Below are positions 55,256 to 63,962 of a stretch of 64,000 nt of DNA, one piece after another. Both the position numbers and the translations under genes were made by a program. How positions within the stretch are numbered: the stretch's first letter is position 1; the number at the start of each line of letters is the position of its first letter. Under the pieces are notes generated by a model. It was given only the letters and a program-made list of their open reading frames with translations, was not told the origin of the DNA and searched no databases. The stretch comes from Hyphomonadaceae bacterium UBA7672 (GTDB taxonomy: Bacteria; Pseudomonadota; Alphaproteobacteria; Caulobacterales; Hyphomonadaceae), in assembly GCA_002483135.1 (NCBI GenBank), contig DLHI01000021.1:107253-171252 (forward strand). The letters are read 5' to 3'.

Positions 55256-55609
55256 GTTTTCTTCTCCGCTATGCATGGCTTCTGTTTCCCACTCGCGAAG
55301 TACCATCACCCGCTGTAGGTATGACGAGTTCTACATGAGCTATATTGAGATCACGTAAAACGGAGAAGAAAGTTGACTGTATTCGCGTTCATTCCCGTTT
55401 AACTACGTTTGTTATTCTTCGATTCAATACTTTGAACAGATCGCAAAGACTCTGGCTCTCGCCTCCCCCAAAATCGCGCCCATAAGAGTCTAATGACTCA
55501 CGCGCGCATCGCGCGCTGGTTCTCCCGGCCTTTCGCGCGCCCTGCCTTAGCCTTTGATTCAGGCTTGCTCCTTATCGTCGACCCCGGATTGCCCACTGGG
55601 GAGACAGCC
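55256..55609. promoter_or_regulatory. Divergent promoter region of the flp pilin and its neighbour
   Basis: The 354-base gap is AT-rich compared with the rest of the window (55320-55450), consistent with promoters. I see no confident -35/-10 pair or CtrA site (TTAA-N7-TTAA); only a single TTAA at about 55399. Confidence 0.45.
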
Positions 55610-56050
55610 ATGCAGAAAAAATTTCTGGCCGCGCTCGCGATGAGCCTCGCCCTTGCGCCCGTCGCGCTGGCCGATCCCTTCTCCGTCCGTGTCGATCAGA
55701 CCGTGCCGCTGAAGCTGACCGCTCCGGCCAACTCGGTTGTCATCGGCAACGCCACTGTCGCGGATGTCTCCGTGCACGACGCCAACACGCTGCTGATCAC
55801 CGGCAAGGCCTTCGGCTCGACCAACATCACCGTGCTCGATCGCTCGGGCAACACGATCTACTCGAACCAGCTGGTCGTCGGCGGCGAAGACGATACGGGC
55901 ATGACCATCGTTCGCGGCTCGGGCACCTACTCCTACTCGTGCGTCGACAAGTGCCGCGCCACGCCGATGGTTGGCGACGCGCCGAGCCACTTCTCCGACG
56001 TGATGGGCACCGTCACCGGCAAAGCCTCGACCGCCAGGGGCGGCAACTAG
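55610..56050 (+). CDS. Secreted protein with CpaC-like pilus-formation N-terminal domain
   Basis: The 146-residue product starts at ATG 55610 with signal MQKKFLAALAMSLALAPVALA. The mature part is the pilus-formation N-terminal domain also found in CpaC: VRVDQTVPLKLTAPANSVVIGNATVADVSV and TNITVLDRSGNTIYSNQL align with the CpaC segment around residues 55-120. A C-terminal pair of cysteines (SCVDKC) follows. It is divergent from flp. It may be an accessory periplasmic component of the Tad system; no published role is known to me. A longer frame to 55493 was rejected because the signal peptide starts at 55610. Confidence 0.85.
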   Translation: MQKKFLAALAMSLALAPVALADPFSVRVDQTVPLKLTAPANSVVIGNATVADVSVHDANTLLITGKAFGSTNITVLDRSGNTIYSNQLVVGGEDDTGMTIVRGSGTYSYSCVDKCRATPMVGDAPSHFSDVMGTVTGKASTARGGN

Positions 56051-56080
56051 GCTTGTCTTCTCTTCAAGGCTCCAGCCCCT

Positions 56081-56206
56081 CCCCGCTCATCCTGACGAAA
56101 GTCAGGACCCAGGGCTGACGTTGCGCCTTGTTCCGCTTTGAAGCTTCAAGTCCGTTCACGCCGGAAAACCGTTCCTGGATCCTGACTTTCGTCAGGATGA
56201 GCGGAA
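56081..56206. repeat. Double-hairpin intergenic element, family A copy 2
   Basis: Inverted arms at 56085-56111 and 56176-56202 differ at one position, and each contains the CCTGAC-GAAA-GTCAGG hairpin. The core keeps TTGAAGCTTCA and CACGCCGGAA. Same family as 7066-7190. Confidence 0.85.
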
Positions 56207-56243
56207 CATCATGCGTTGCTTGCGATTGGAAGAGCCACGCCCG

Positions 56244-57740
56244 CTAATGCGCCGGCGTTTCGAACTCCAGCCTGCCCTTCGCGCCCGTCGTTGGCTTCAG
56301 CGTGAACATCAGCGCAAGACCAACCGCAAGCAGCAGCAGGATCGGCGAGAAGCCGATGCGCTGGTCGTTGAACGTCCGCGTCGCCCATTCGATCAGCAAC
56401 GGCCCCAGCCACACGGTCGCCGTGCTCGACATCGCGAACAGGCCGTAGAACTCCGCCACGCGGTCCTTCGGCGCCAGCGTCACGATCATGTAGCGGCTGG
56501 CCGCAATGTTCGCCGCCGCCAGCGCCGCAATGAACGCCGTCATGCCCATGTAGAACACGTCCGGCAGCGTATCGAAGAGACCCAGCCCGTGCAGCTTCCC
56601 GCCAGCCGGAACGAGGCCGTAGAGAATGCTCTGCTGCGTTGTGCCCAGCGCGATCACCACGACGACGCACAGCGCGGCCAGCTGCGCCATGATCGCCTTG
56701 CGCGGCCCCATCGCGCGATCCAGCACAGGCGCAAGCCACAGTCCTCCGATTGCGCCGAAGATCGACGCCCAGATGCCGTAGATCCCGCCCTCCTCCAGGC
56801 CCCAGCCGAGCACGCCTGTCGAGAACACGCCGCCGATCGCCAGCAGCGCTATGATACCGTCCTTGAAGATCAGGCAGGCGAGCAGGTATTTCATCGCCTC
56901 GGGAAACTCGCGGAACAGGCCGCGCAGGTAGGCGAACACCCCCAAGGCCGCCGCGATCGGATTGAGCTTGCCGCCCTTCGAGAACACGTCCCGCGCCGCG
57001 GTCGACCAGCGGCCGCCCGCTGGCGCACCGTCTGGCGTGTAGAGGAAGAAGGGCAGCACGAAGAGCGCCAGCCACACCGCCATGAAAGGCCCGGCCCCGC
57101 GCTGCAGAACATATCCACCCTCGGCCGTTCCCAGATATCCTGCCGTCAGAGCCACCACCACGACACCGCCGAGGCACAGCGCCGACGACAACTGCCCCAG
57201 ACCGATGCCTGCACCTGAAATCTGCGACAGCGCATCCGGCCGCCCGGCCGTGCGCAGCATCGCGTTGTGCATCATCTCTGAATACGTGTAGCCGACGAAG
57301 CCAAGCACGAGGAACGCCATCGTGCCATAGACGCCCAGCCCCTCCGTCGGTGGATGGAACACGCCCTGCGCATCCACGCTGCCGGGCATCGACCACCACA
57401 GCGACAGCCCACTGACGAACAGCATCGCCAGGAACAGCAACATCACCGGCTTGCGCGCGCCGCCGCGATCCATCATCGCGCCCAGCACAGGCGCCGTCAG
57501 CGCACCAATCACGCCGGCCCACTTGGTTGCCTCTGCAACAGTCGCCTGGCCCTGAACCGGGTCGCCGACCACGAACTGGGCGAAGTACGGCGGGAAGACG
57601 TACGTGACGATCAGCATGAAATACGGATTGCGAGCGAACTCGAACAGCGCCCATGAAAAGCCGGCGGGTTGCATGAAGCCGCCCACGCGGGATTTCACCC
57701 CGCCAGGCCCATCTCCGGCCACCTGGTTGGCGTCTGTCAT
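56244..57740 (-). CDS. MFS transporter, UMF1/Atg22-like
   Basis: The 498-residue protein has about twelve membrane helices in the MFS pattern. The first loop carries RGGARKPVMLL-like MDRGGARKPVM and the C-terminal half DRAMGPRKAIMAQ, and the segment with GYTYSEMMHNAML is seen in the UMF1 (Atg22-like) subfamily of permeases. These are thought to export amino acids or other small molecules. The gene stands alone, 160 bases from amn. Function unproven. Confidence 0.88.
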   Translation of the reverse strand: MTDANQVAGDGPGGVKSRVGGFMQPAGFSWALFEFARNPYFMLIVTYVFPPYFAQFVVGDPVQGQATVAEATKWAGVIGALTAPVLGAMMDRGGARKPVMLLFLAMLFVSGLSLWWSMPGSVDAQGVFHPPTEGLGVYGTMAFLVLGFVGYTYSEMMHNAMLRTAGRPDALSQISGAGIGLGQLSSALCLGGVVVVALTAGYLGTAEGGYVLQRGAGPFMAVWLALFVLPFFLYTPDGAPAGGRWSTAARDVFSKGGKLNPIAAALGVFAYLRGLFREFPEAMKYLLACLIFKDGIIALLAIGGVFSTGVLGWGLEEGGIYGIWASIFGAIGGLWLAPVLDRAMGPRKAIMAQLAALCVVVVIALGTTQQSILYGLVPAGGKLHGLGLFDTLPDVFYMGMTAFIAALAAANIAASRYMIVTLAPKDRVAEFYGLFAMSSTATVWLGPLLIEWATRTFNDQRIGFSPILLLLAVGLALMFTLKPTTGAKGRLEFETPAH

Positions 57741-57900
57741 CGCTGGTCCCCAGCCTCATCTGGCCGGACGAAGACGCGCATAATGGTTGACCCTGATCGA
57801 CGTGTCGATTGCAGCAGGGACTGAATCAGATTCGCGCGCTAGGGAAACCCCTGAGTTTTGATTTCGGGGCTTGTATTCAGACAATGATCCGAGAGGCGCC

Positions 57901-59367
57901 CTACCGGAAAGGAGGCTCGTAGAACGACCGCAGCTTGCGCGAATGCAGCGCATCGCCCCCTGCCCGCGCAAGGCTTTCCAGTGTCTCGATGCCGATCCTG
58001 ATGTGCTCGCCGATAGCGCGTTCATAAAAGCGGTTCGCCGCGCCAGCCAGCTTTATCTCGCCATGCAGAGGCTTGTCAGAAACGCACAGCAACACGCCGT
58101 AAGGCACGCGCATGCGGTATCCGTTGGCCGCCACCGTCGCGCTTTCCATGTCGATGGCGATGGCGCGCGACTTGTTGAACCGCTTGGCCGAGTCGGTGAA
58201 GCGCAGCTCCCAGTTGCGATCGTCCGTCGTCACGACCGTACCCGTGCGCAGGCGGTGCTTCAGGGCATCGCCGGTCTCGCCCGTCACCTTCTCGGCTGCT
58301 TCCTGCAGGGCCACCTGCACCTCGGCGATCGGCGGCACCGGAATGTCGCGCGGCAGGACCGAGTCCAGAACATGGTCATCGCGCAGGTAGGCGTGCGCCA
58401 GCACATAGTCGCCAATACGCTGCGAATGGCGCAGGCCGCCGCAATGGCCAACCATGATCCAGCACTCGGGCCGCAGAACAGCGAGGTGATCCGTGATCGT
58501 CTTGGCGTTCGACGGCCCCACGCCGATATTCACCAGCGTGATCCCCGAACGATCGTCCGCCATCAGGTGATAGGCCGGCATCTGATGTCGCCGCCACGGC
58601 CCGTCATTCACCTTCTGCGCCGCGTCCTTCGTCTTCGCATCGACGACAATGCCGCCCGGCGCCGAAAGCTTCTTGTACGGCCCCGGCTGCTTCAGCCGCT
58701 CGATCGACCACTCGACGAAGTGGTCGACATAGCGGTGGTAGTTCGTGAACAGGATGTAGCGCTGCACATGCTCGAACGGCGTGCCGGTATAGTGCTTCAG
58801 GCGCTGCAGCGAGAAGTCGATGCGCGGTCCGTCGAACAGCGCGAGCGGCCGCACACCATCGGTGTTGAAGAACCCGCCGTCCTGAACCTCGGCGTCGATC
58901 ACTTCATCGCCGATCAGCTCAAGCCGCGGCGTCGGAAACCAGCGCGCGAACTCCGCCGGCGGCAGCGCCTCGGCGTCGATGTTCGAAGCATGCTCCAGCA
59001 CATACGGATATGGAATCTCGGACTTCGAGGACACCACATCGAGCTGCACATCGAAATCGGCGCAGATCTGATCCAGCTGATCGAGGAAGTAGGGCCGGAA
59101 GAAGTTGGGCTGCGTGATCGTGCTGACATAGAGCCCCGGCTCAGACAGCTTGGCGAAGGCGCGCGACAGCGGCGGCACCGGTCCGTCAGGATCGTAGGAG
59201 AGCCTCAGCTCGGGATAACAGTAGTCCCCGCGCAGCCGGGCCTCCGGATCGGGCGTAACGCCCTTGGTCACGAACGCCTCGAGCGCCGCGCGAAGCCTCG
59301 CGACCGCCGCTCCGTAAAGCTCCGTCGCCTTGTCGATTGCCTGTGTGGGGGAAAGTGTGTCCGTCAT
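57901..59367 (-). CDS. amn: AMP nucleosidase
   Basis: The 488-residue protein matches Amn: an N-terminal AMP nucleosidase-specific domain with PELRLSYDPDGPVPPLSRAF and a C-terminal nucleoside phosphorylase-like catalytic domain with MVGHCGGLR and IDMESATVAANGYRM, in which the Asp and Glu residues contact the ribose. It hydrolyses AMP to adenine and ribose 5-phosphate and adjusts the AMP pool, usually with ATP as activator and phosphate as inhibitor. The ATG at 59367 gives the usual length. It is the downstream neighbour of a CASTOR/POLLUX-type channel gene. Confidence 0.95.
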   Translation of the reverse strand: MTDTLSPTQAIDKATELYGAAVARLRAALEAFVTKGVTPDPEARLRGDYCYPELRLSYDPDGPVPPLSRAFAKLSEPGLYVSTITQPNFFRPYFLDQLDQICADFDVQLDVVSSKSEIPYPYVLEHASNIDAEALPPAEFARWFPTPRLELIGDEVIDAEVQDGGFFNTDGVRPLALFDGPRIDFSLQRLKHYTGTPFEHVQRYILFTNYHRYVDHFVEWSIERLKQPGPYKKLSAPGGIVVDAKTKDAAQKVNDGPWRRHQMPAYHLMADDRSGITLVNIGVGPSNAKTITDHLAVLRPECWIMVGHCGGLRHSQRIGDYVLAHAYLRDDHVLDSVLPRDIPVPPIAEVQVALQEAAEKVTGETGDALKHRLRTGTVVTTDDRNWELRFTDSAKRFNKSRAIAIDMESATVAANGYRMRVPYGVLLCVSDKPLHGEIKLAGAANRFYERAIGEHIRIGIETLESLARAGGDALHSRKLRSFYEPPFR

Positions 59368-59486
59368 TGCGGGGTACTAAAGCTACTCCGCGATGCAGTC
59401 AACGCGCAGTCGGCCGGTCGGGCCGCCCTTCCCCGGCCGGCCCGGCATCCAGCGCCCGGGCGGCGGGCAAAGTCCGGCCGGCCGGA

Positions 59487-61394
59487 CTATTCGCGCGCCA
59501 GCACGACGATCGAATCCGAAGCTTCGAACTGGCGCGGCGTATCGAGCGGGGGATTGATCACGACGCCGCCGGTGTGCCGGTCGCCCGGCCGCGCCGACCT
59601 GTATCCGATCGCCGCCTCGCCACGGCGCCGCGCCGCTTCGATGAGCGTATGGAAGGTCAGCGGCCGCTCGATGGAGGCATAGTCCGCCACCGGCCTGATG
59701 TAGATTTCCGAACCCGCCTCCGACAGCAGCTCATCGAAGATTGCAGACAGGTATTTGTTCTCCGAGGCCTGCGCGAGCATCAGGCTGACCAGCTGATTGC
59801 TCACCACAAAATCGTCCGCGCGCGTCACTTCGGCGAGGCTGCGATTGCGGGAATCGACCATCTCGCTCACCACGTTGATCGGCTTGCCCGACGCCTCGAT
59901 CAGCTTGCGCAGTTGCAGCAGCGTCACCAGTGTATGCGTGTCCGCCGACTGCGCCGACATGTTGTCGGTATGGCCCAGCACAATGATGTGGTCGTAGGAC
60001 GCCGGTCCGAGGTCGACCAGCGAGGCTGCTCGTGTGGTGTCCATCAGTCTGCCCTCGATCGACAGATTGCCCATCGTGGGCCCGATGACGCTGATCGCCG
60101 CTTCGAACTGCGGGGCGTCGGCTGCGATCGTCATAACCGAACCGGAGCGCACAAAACGCGAAACTTCGCGCAGGATGCCCGGGCCGCGCCGGTTCCAGCC
60201 CAGCATCAGGATGCGCTTGGGGGCGACATCCATCTCCCGCCGTTCGCGGATTGCGGCCTCGTCATGCGGCGCCCGGTCACCCGGCCGCAAGCGGATCGAC
60301 GCCAGGTCTTCTGCAATCGCGATCACCCGGTCCGACGGCCGTATCACCGTATCCATCGGCGGATTGAGCTGCACCGCCTGATCGTCGCACAGGCCGATCA
60401 GGACGCCCTGCTGGAACATGCCCAGCGCCTCGCCGAACGTGCGTCCCGCCAGCGGCGGAAGCTGCGCCGTATAGATCTCGCTTCCCTTAAAGCCGAGCAG
60501 TTCGGAAAAGACGCCGCTCAGTCCCGACTGCCGGGTCGACTGCACGAGGATGCGCGCGATCAGATCGTCGGCCAGCACCACCTGCACTTCCGATCCGCCC
60601 ACGGTGCGCGCCAGCTCGACATTCCGCGCCTCGCGTATCTCGGCGACGACCTGCAGCGGTCGGGCGCCGCGCTCGGGTCCATTGGTGATCGCCAGCACGG
60701 TCTTGATGACCTGGGCATCGGCGTCTTCACCCTCAGGCGCGAGCACGATGATGGACTTCGCCGCGCCCGGATTGACGATGGCGAGATCGGTTGGATCGCA
60801 TGGATCGCCGCTGCGGCAGATCACGCGAACCCGGCGCAGCTTCAGCTTCGCCGCGATCTCGTCTTCCATCTCCACCTTGTCTCGCTGGGCAAGGACAACG
60901 ACGCGCAGGATCTTGCCCGCCGGATCTGCCTGCGCGAGCTCGGCAATGATGTCGACGATGGAAGTCGACCAGTTGAGGATGATGCTGTGCCCTTCCTCGA
61001 GCACGCGCGATCGTCCCTTGCGGAGCTCCGATATCTTCGCCTCAAGTCCGGCGCTGAGCACGCCGATCAGAGCTGAAAAGACGAAGATGCCGGCGATGGT
61101 GACGACCAGCATGACAATACGATAGGGCCAGCCATTGTCGCCGCCCACAGTTCCCGAATCCAGGGTCCGCATCAGGGACTCCCAGCCGGTCTCGATGAAG
61201 TTGTGCGGCGCTTCCTCGCCCTCTGGCGCAATGCCGGCGATGACGATGAAGGCGCTGGCCACGATGATGATCGCCAGCGACAGCGCCGCCAGCCATCCGA
61301 TCAGCGCCACGGTCCCCGCCGACATGCTCTTGTCAAACAGATAGCGGGCTCGATCGGCCAGGCTCGGCCGCTGCGGCCTGTTATGGTCTTCCAT
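59487..61394 (-). CDS. CASTOR/POLLUX-type RCK ion channel
   Basis: The 635-residue protein (ATG 61394; ATG 61433 is possible) has membrane helices near residues 30-55 and 90-125 with a pore-like segment between, then two RCK-like NAD-binding domains: SIILNWSTSIVDIIAEL and IVLAQRDKVEMEDEI, followed by RILMLGWNRRGPGIL and IVLGHTDNM. The sequence pattern and length match the bacterial relatives of plant CASTOR/POLLUX cation channels. RCK domains bind calcium or nucleotides and open the channel. Its ion is unknown. It ends beside an 18-base perfect palindrome at 59471-59488. Confidence 0.85.
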   Translation of the reverse strand: MEDHNRPQRPSLADRARYLFDKSMSAGTVALIGWLAALSLAIIIVASAFIVIAGIAPEGEEAPHNFIETGWESLMRTLDSGTVGGDNGWPYRIVMLVVTIAGIFVFSALIGVLSAGLEAKISELRKGRSRVLEEGHSIILNWSTSIVDIIAELAQADPAGKILRVVVLAQRDKVEMEDEIAAKLKLRRVRVICRSGDPCDPTDLAIVNPGAAKSIIVLAPEGEDADAQVIKTVLAITNGPERGARPLQVVAEIREARNVELARTVGGSEVQVVLADDLIARILVQSTRQSGLSGVFSELLGFKGSEIYTAQLPPLAGRTFGEALGMFQQGVLIGLCDDQAVQLNPPMDTVIRPSDRVIAIAEDLASIRLRPGDRAPHDEAAIRERREMDVAPKRILMLGWNRRGPGILREVSRFVRSGSVMTIAADAPQFEAAISVIGPTMGNLSIEGRLMDTTRAASLVDLGPASYDHIIVLGHTDNMSAQSADTHTLVTLLQLRKLIEASGKPINVVSEMVDSRNRSLAEVTRADDFVVSNQLVSLMLAQASENKYLSAIFDELLSEAGSEIYIRPVADYASIERPLTFHTLIEAARRRGEAAIGYRSARPGDRHTGGVVINPPLDTPRQFEASDSIVVLARE

Positions 61395-61509
61395 GACGGC
61401 GAATCCCCGCGTTACGCGAACGACTGTCGTCATAGGCCCCGCGCCCGCGCAAGCGGGTCAGGCGCCACGATCCGGCTGATTTTTCTGCAGCTTCAGGCGC
61501 CGCGCGGGC

Positions 61510-61956
61510 CTATTCCTTCGTGGCGGCGCCGCCGAACGTGCCGACGACCTTGTCGAACAGCTTCAGCGCCACCTGCGGATTGCGCGCGATCAGCAGGCCT
61601 AGGCCGGAAAGCACGACGATGGAGGCGATCGGCTTTTCCGAGATGATCTTCTTCGTCACCTCGACCGGCAGCTCCATCAGGCCGAGCACCATGGAGACGG
61701 GATCGACGTCGCCCAGCATGTCATCGGGCTGCTGCGGTTCGGGCTTCTTCTTCGCCGTGCCGACCCAGAGGGCGATCGCCGCAATGGCAAGCAGGCCGAC
61801 GCCGACCACGGCAAGCGCGGCCGGCCAGGGCATCCACATCGCCAACTGCCAGGCAGCCGCGACCGTCAGCGCCAGCAGGCCCGCAAGCGCGAGCATGACG
61901 CCCACGATCGCCGCTATGGCGAGATCCTTTGCGCGGTCAAAGAAGCTGTCGAACAC
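61510..61956 (-). CDS. Phage-holin-X-like membrane protein
   Basis: The 148-residue protein has two close hydrophobic helices (IAAIVGVMLALAGLLALTVAAAWQLA and WPAALAVVGVGLLAIAAIALW), then a Pro/Gln linker and an amphipathic C-terminus with a third hydrophobic stretch. This matches the 'putative actinobacterial holin-X / holin superfamily III' group, which in Proteobacteria occurs beside DUF883 genes. A true lysis role is unlikely. It lies 23 bases downstream of a DUF883 gene and is probably in its operon. Confidence 0.8.
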   Translation of the reverse strand: MFDSFFDRAKDLAIAAIVGVMLALAGLLALTVAAAWQLAMWMPWPAALAVVGVGLLAIAAIALWVGTAKKKPEPQQPDDMLGDVDPVSMVLGLMELPVEVTKKIISEKPIASIVVLSGLGLLIARNPQVALKLFDKVVGTFGGAATKE

Positions 61957-61979
61957 CTGGAGCCCCGGAGCTGTCGCCG

Positions 61980-62279
61980 CTATCTGCGGTTCGAGAGCGA
62001 CGCGAGAACGAAGCCGGCGGCCAGCGCGATGCCGATCGCGGCGAAGGGATGCTCACGCACCTTGTCGCCAACCGCATCGCGAAACTCGACAGCTTTCTCG
62101 CCAGCGTCGCCCGCCATTTCCTTGGCGCGGGCGGCAGCCGCCTTCGCCTGGTGCGAGGCAAGCGAGCCGGTGTCCTTGAGCAGCGTGGCGAGGTCTTCGC
62201 GCAACGCCTTCATGTCGGCCTTGAGCGTATCGATATCGGCTTTCGGCGTTCCGCCGGATGCACTGGTGGGTGTCGACAT
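61980..62279 (-). CDS. DUF883 family (ElaB/YqjD-like) membrane-anchored protein
   Basis: The 99-residue protein, from ATG 62279 after GGGAGATT, has a long helical charged segment and a C-terminal membrane helix with a small-residue face (HPFAAIGIALAAGFVLASL), as in ElaB and YqjD. Those proteins bind ribosomes or the membrane under stress in E. coli. The neighbour is a holin-X-like protein. Expression under stationary phase or envelope stress is likely but not visible here. Confidence 0.88.
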   Translation of the reverse strand: MSTPTSASGGTPKADIDTLKADMKALREDLATLLKDTGSLASHQAKAAAARAKEMAGDAGEKAVEFRDAVGDKVREHPFAAIGIALAAGFVLASLSNRR

Positions 62280-62596
62280 GGGAATCTCCCGGAGCAATCA
62301 GTGAAGCAGGATAAACGTATGGGCTTCATATAGGGTTTCATCCGTCCACGAATATGGCGAACGGCGTTAATCCCTGAAAACCATGCAGAATCGAGACCGC
62401 ACAGGCGTTTCGCGCGCGGGGCGACCCCCAGGCGCGCGAAATTCATCCTTCGAGACGATCAGCGCTGCGCGCTGATCCCTCGGGATGAGGTCCGGGGGTG
62501 GTTGTCCAAAAGGCAAATCCACACTCACCGGCCTCATCCTGAGGGATTGCGAAGCAATCGTCTCGAAGGATGAATTCGGCGCGCGGAACTACCGCC
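62280..62596. other. Gap between the DUF883 gene and nrdB holding a nested palindrome
   Basis: The 317-base gap contains no gene. Its right half holds the element at 62441-62575; the left part contains no feature I recognise. Confidence 0.5.
62441..62575. repeat. Double-hairpin intergenic element, family C
   Basis: Inverted arms at 62441-62459 and 62557-62575 match exactly over 19 bases (ATTCATCCTTCGAGACGAT). Inside, GATCAGCGC-TGC-GCGCTGATC and GATTGC-GAA-GCAATC form two smaller hairpins, and CCTCATCCTGAGG is present. It resembles a palindromic repeat family common in alphaproteobacterial intergenic DNA. Confidence 0.8.
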
Positions 62597-63649
62597 CTAC
62601 TCCGCCGCGACGGACTTCTTCATCTTGTCGAACTGGCTCCACACGCCATCGGCGCCATGCCAGTCGCCGCCCGTTGCGCCCTTGGAGTATTCCGTCGCGC
62701 GCTGCTCGAAGAAGTTGGCGTGCTCGACCCCGTTAAGGATTTCCGACAGCCACGGGATCGGGTGCTCCTTCACGCCATAGATCGCCGGCAGTTTCAGCTG
62801 TCCCAGGCGCCAGTCGGCGATGTAGCGAATGTAGTTCTTGATGTCCTGGGCCGTCATGCCCTGCACCGGCCCCATCGAGAAGGCGAGGTCGATGAAGGCG
62901 TCCTCCATCTTCACCACCGTGCGGCAGCAATCGATGATGTCGTTCTTCACTTCATCCGTCAGCGCGCCCGTTTCCGCCGCCAGCGTGTGGAACACACGGA
63001 TCATGCCCTCGCAGTGCAGACTCTCGTCGCGCACCGACCACGAAACGATCTGCCCCATGCCCTTCATCTTGTTGAAGCGCGGGAAGTTCATCAGCATGGC
63101 AAAGGACGCAAACAGCTGCAGCCCCTCGGTGAACGCGCCGAACATCGCCACCGTGCGCAGGATGTCCGCATCCGTCTCGACGCCGAACTTCTGCATGTAG
63201 TCGTGCTTGTCCTTCATCTCCTTGTACTGCGTGAAGGCCGAGAACTCCGAATCGGGCATGCCGATTGTTTCAAGCAGCAGCGCATAGGCCGCGATGTGGA
63301 TCGTCTCCATGTTGGAGAACGAGGCCAGCATCATCTTGATCTCGGTCGGGCGGAAAACGCGGCTGTAGCGCTCCATGTAGTTGTCGTTCACTTCCACGTC
63401 CGACTGCGTGAAGAAGCGGAAGATCTGCGTCAGCAGCGCACGTTCCGAGTCGTTGAGGTTGGCGGCCCAGTCCTTCACGTCCTCGCCCAGCGGCACCTCT
63501 TCAGGCATCCAGTGGATCTGCTGCTGGCGCTTCCAGAAGTCGTAGGCCCACGGGTAGCGGAACGGCTTGTAGGAGTGCGACGGCGTCAGCAGGCCGGCGC
63601 GGGCCGTCGCGACGGTTGAATCTGCGGGTGTTTTGCCGACGTCAGTCAT
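62597..63649 (-). CDS. nrdB: Ribonucleotide reductase class I beta subunit
   Basis: The 350-residue protein, from ATG 63649 after GGAGATT, has the R2 fold with the di-iron ligands and radical tyrosine in place: METIHIAAY (E-x-x-H and Tyr three further), FTEGLQL (Glu), RDESLH (Glu and His). The tyrosine matches E. coli Tyr122, so this is a tyrosyl-radical R2. It supplies the radical for reduction of ribonucleotides by the alpha subunit, which is not in the window. Its promoter region has a tandem NrdR box pair. Translation ends 21 bases before an intergenic palindrome. Confidence 0.97.
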   Translation of the reverse strand: MTDVGKTPADSTVATARAGLLTPSHSYKPFRYPWAYDFWKRQQQIHWMPEEVPLGEDVKDWAANLNDSERALLTQIFRFFTQSDVEVNDNYMERYSRVFRPTEIKMMLASFSNMETIHIAAYALLLETIGMPDSEFSAFTQYKEMKDKHDYMQKFGVETDADILRTVAMFGAFTEGLQLFASFAMLMNFPRFNKMKGMGQIVSWSVRDESLHCEGMIRVFHTLAAETGALTDEVKNDIIDCCRTVVKMEDAFIDLAFSMGPVQGMTAQDIKNYIRYIADWRLGQLKLPAIYGVKEHPIPWLSEILNGVEHANFFEQRATEYSKGATGGDWHGADGVWSQFDKMKKSVAAE

Positions 63650-63682
63650 CAGAATCTCCAGCCATCCCAGCAACACGGCCAA

Positions 63683-63730
63683 GCACCATATCTAGGGGCT
63701 CGAACCTGTCACAAGAACTATATGTGGTGC
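63683..63730 (-). promoter_or_regulatory. Tandem NrdR boxes overlapping the nrdB promoter
   Basis: Boxes GCACCATATCTAGGGG (63683-63698) and GAACTATATGTGGTGC (63715-63730) resemble the NrdR consensus ACACWATATATWGTGT, with starts 32 bases apart, three helical turns. On the minus strand TTCTTG (-35) and TAGATA (-10), 17 bases apart, overlap both boxes. Confidence 0.75.
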
Positions 63731-63850
63731 CGGTATGGTTGACATTTCCTTACCGGACAGCCCGTCGCCGAGTCTTCCACAATCTTCAAAACGCGCCAGT
63801 GCGGCGCCTCTGCGCATCCACAGCGAAATCGCCGTCCACGGTCTCCATTG

Positions 63851-63962
63851 TCATTCCCGCCGGAGCGGCGCAGCCGCATAGAGCGGAACCCAGGGGCCAC
63901 AAGCACCGCCCTTACCTCCCCTGGCTTCCGGCTCACGCGCTACGCGCGCGTCCGGAATGACA
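63851..63962. repeat. Intergenic inverted repeat, family D
   Basis: GTCATTCC at 63851-63858 and its complement GGAATGAC at 63955-63962 bound the element, with further paired stretches inside (CCCAGGGG and CCCCTGG). It lies upstream of the nrdB promoter. Confidence 0.65.

Noticed and set aside
55256..55609. CtrA binding site (TTAA-N7-TTAA) before flp
   Set aside because: Only one TTAA is present in the gap; no second half-site at the right distance.
59471..59488. 18-base perfect palindrome AGTCCGGCCGGCCGGACT at the channel gene end as a protein-binding site
   Set aside because: It is GC-rich and adjacent to a stop codon; more likely a chance or a weak terminator stem than a regulator site.
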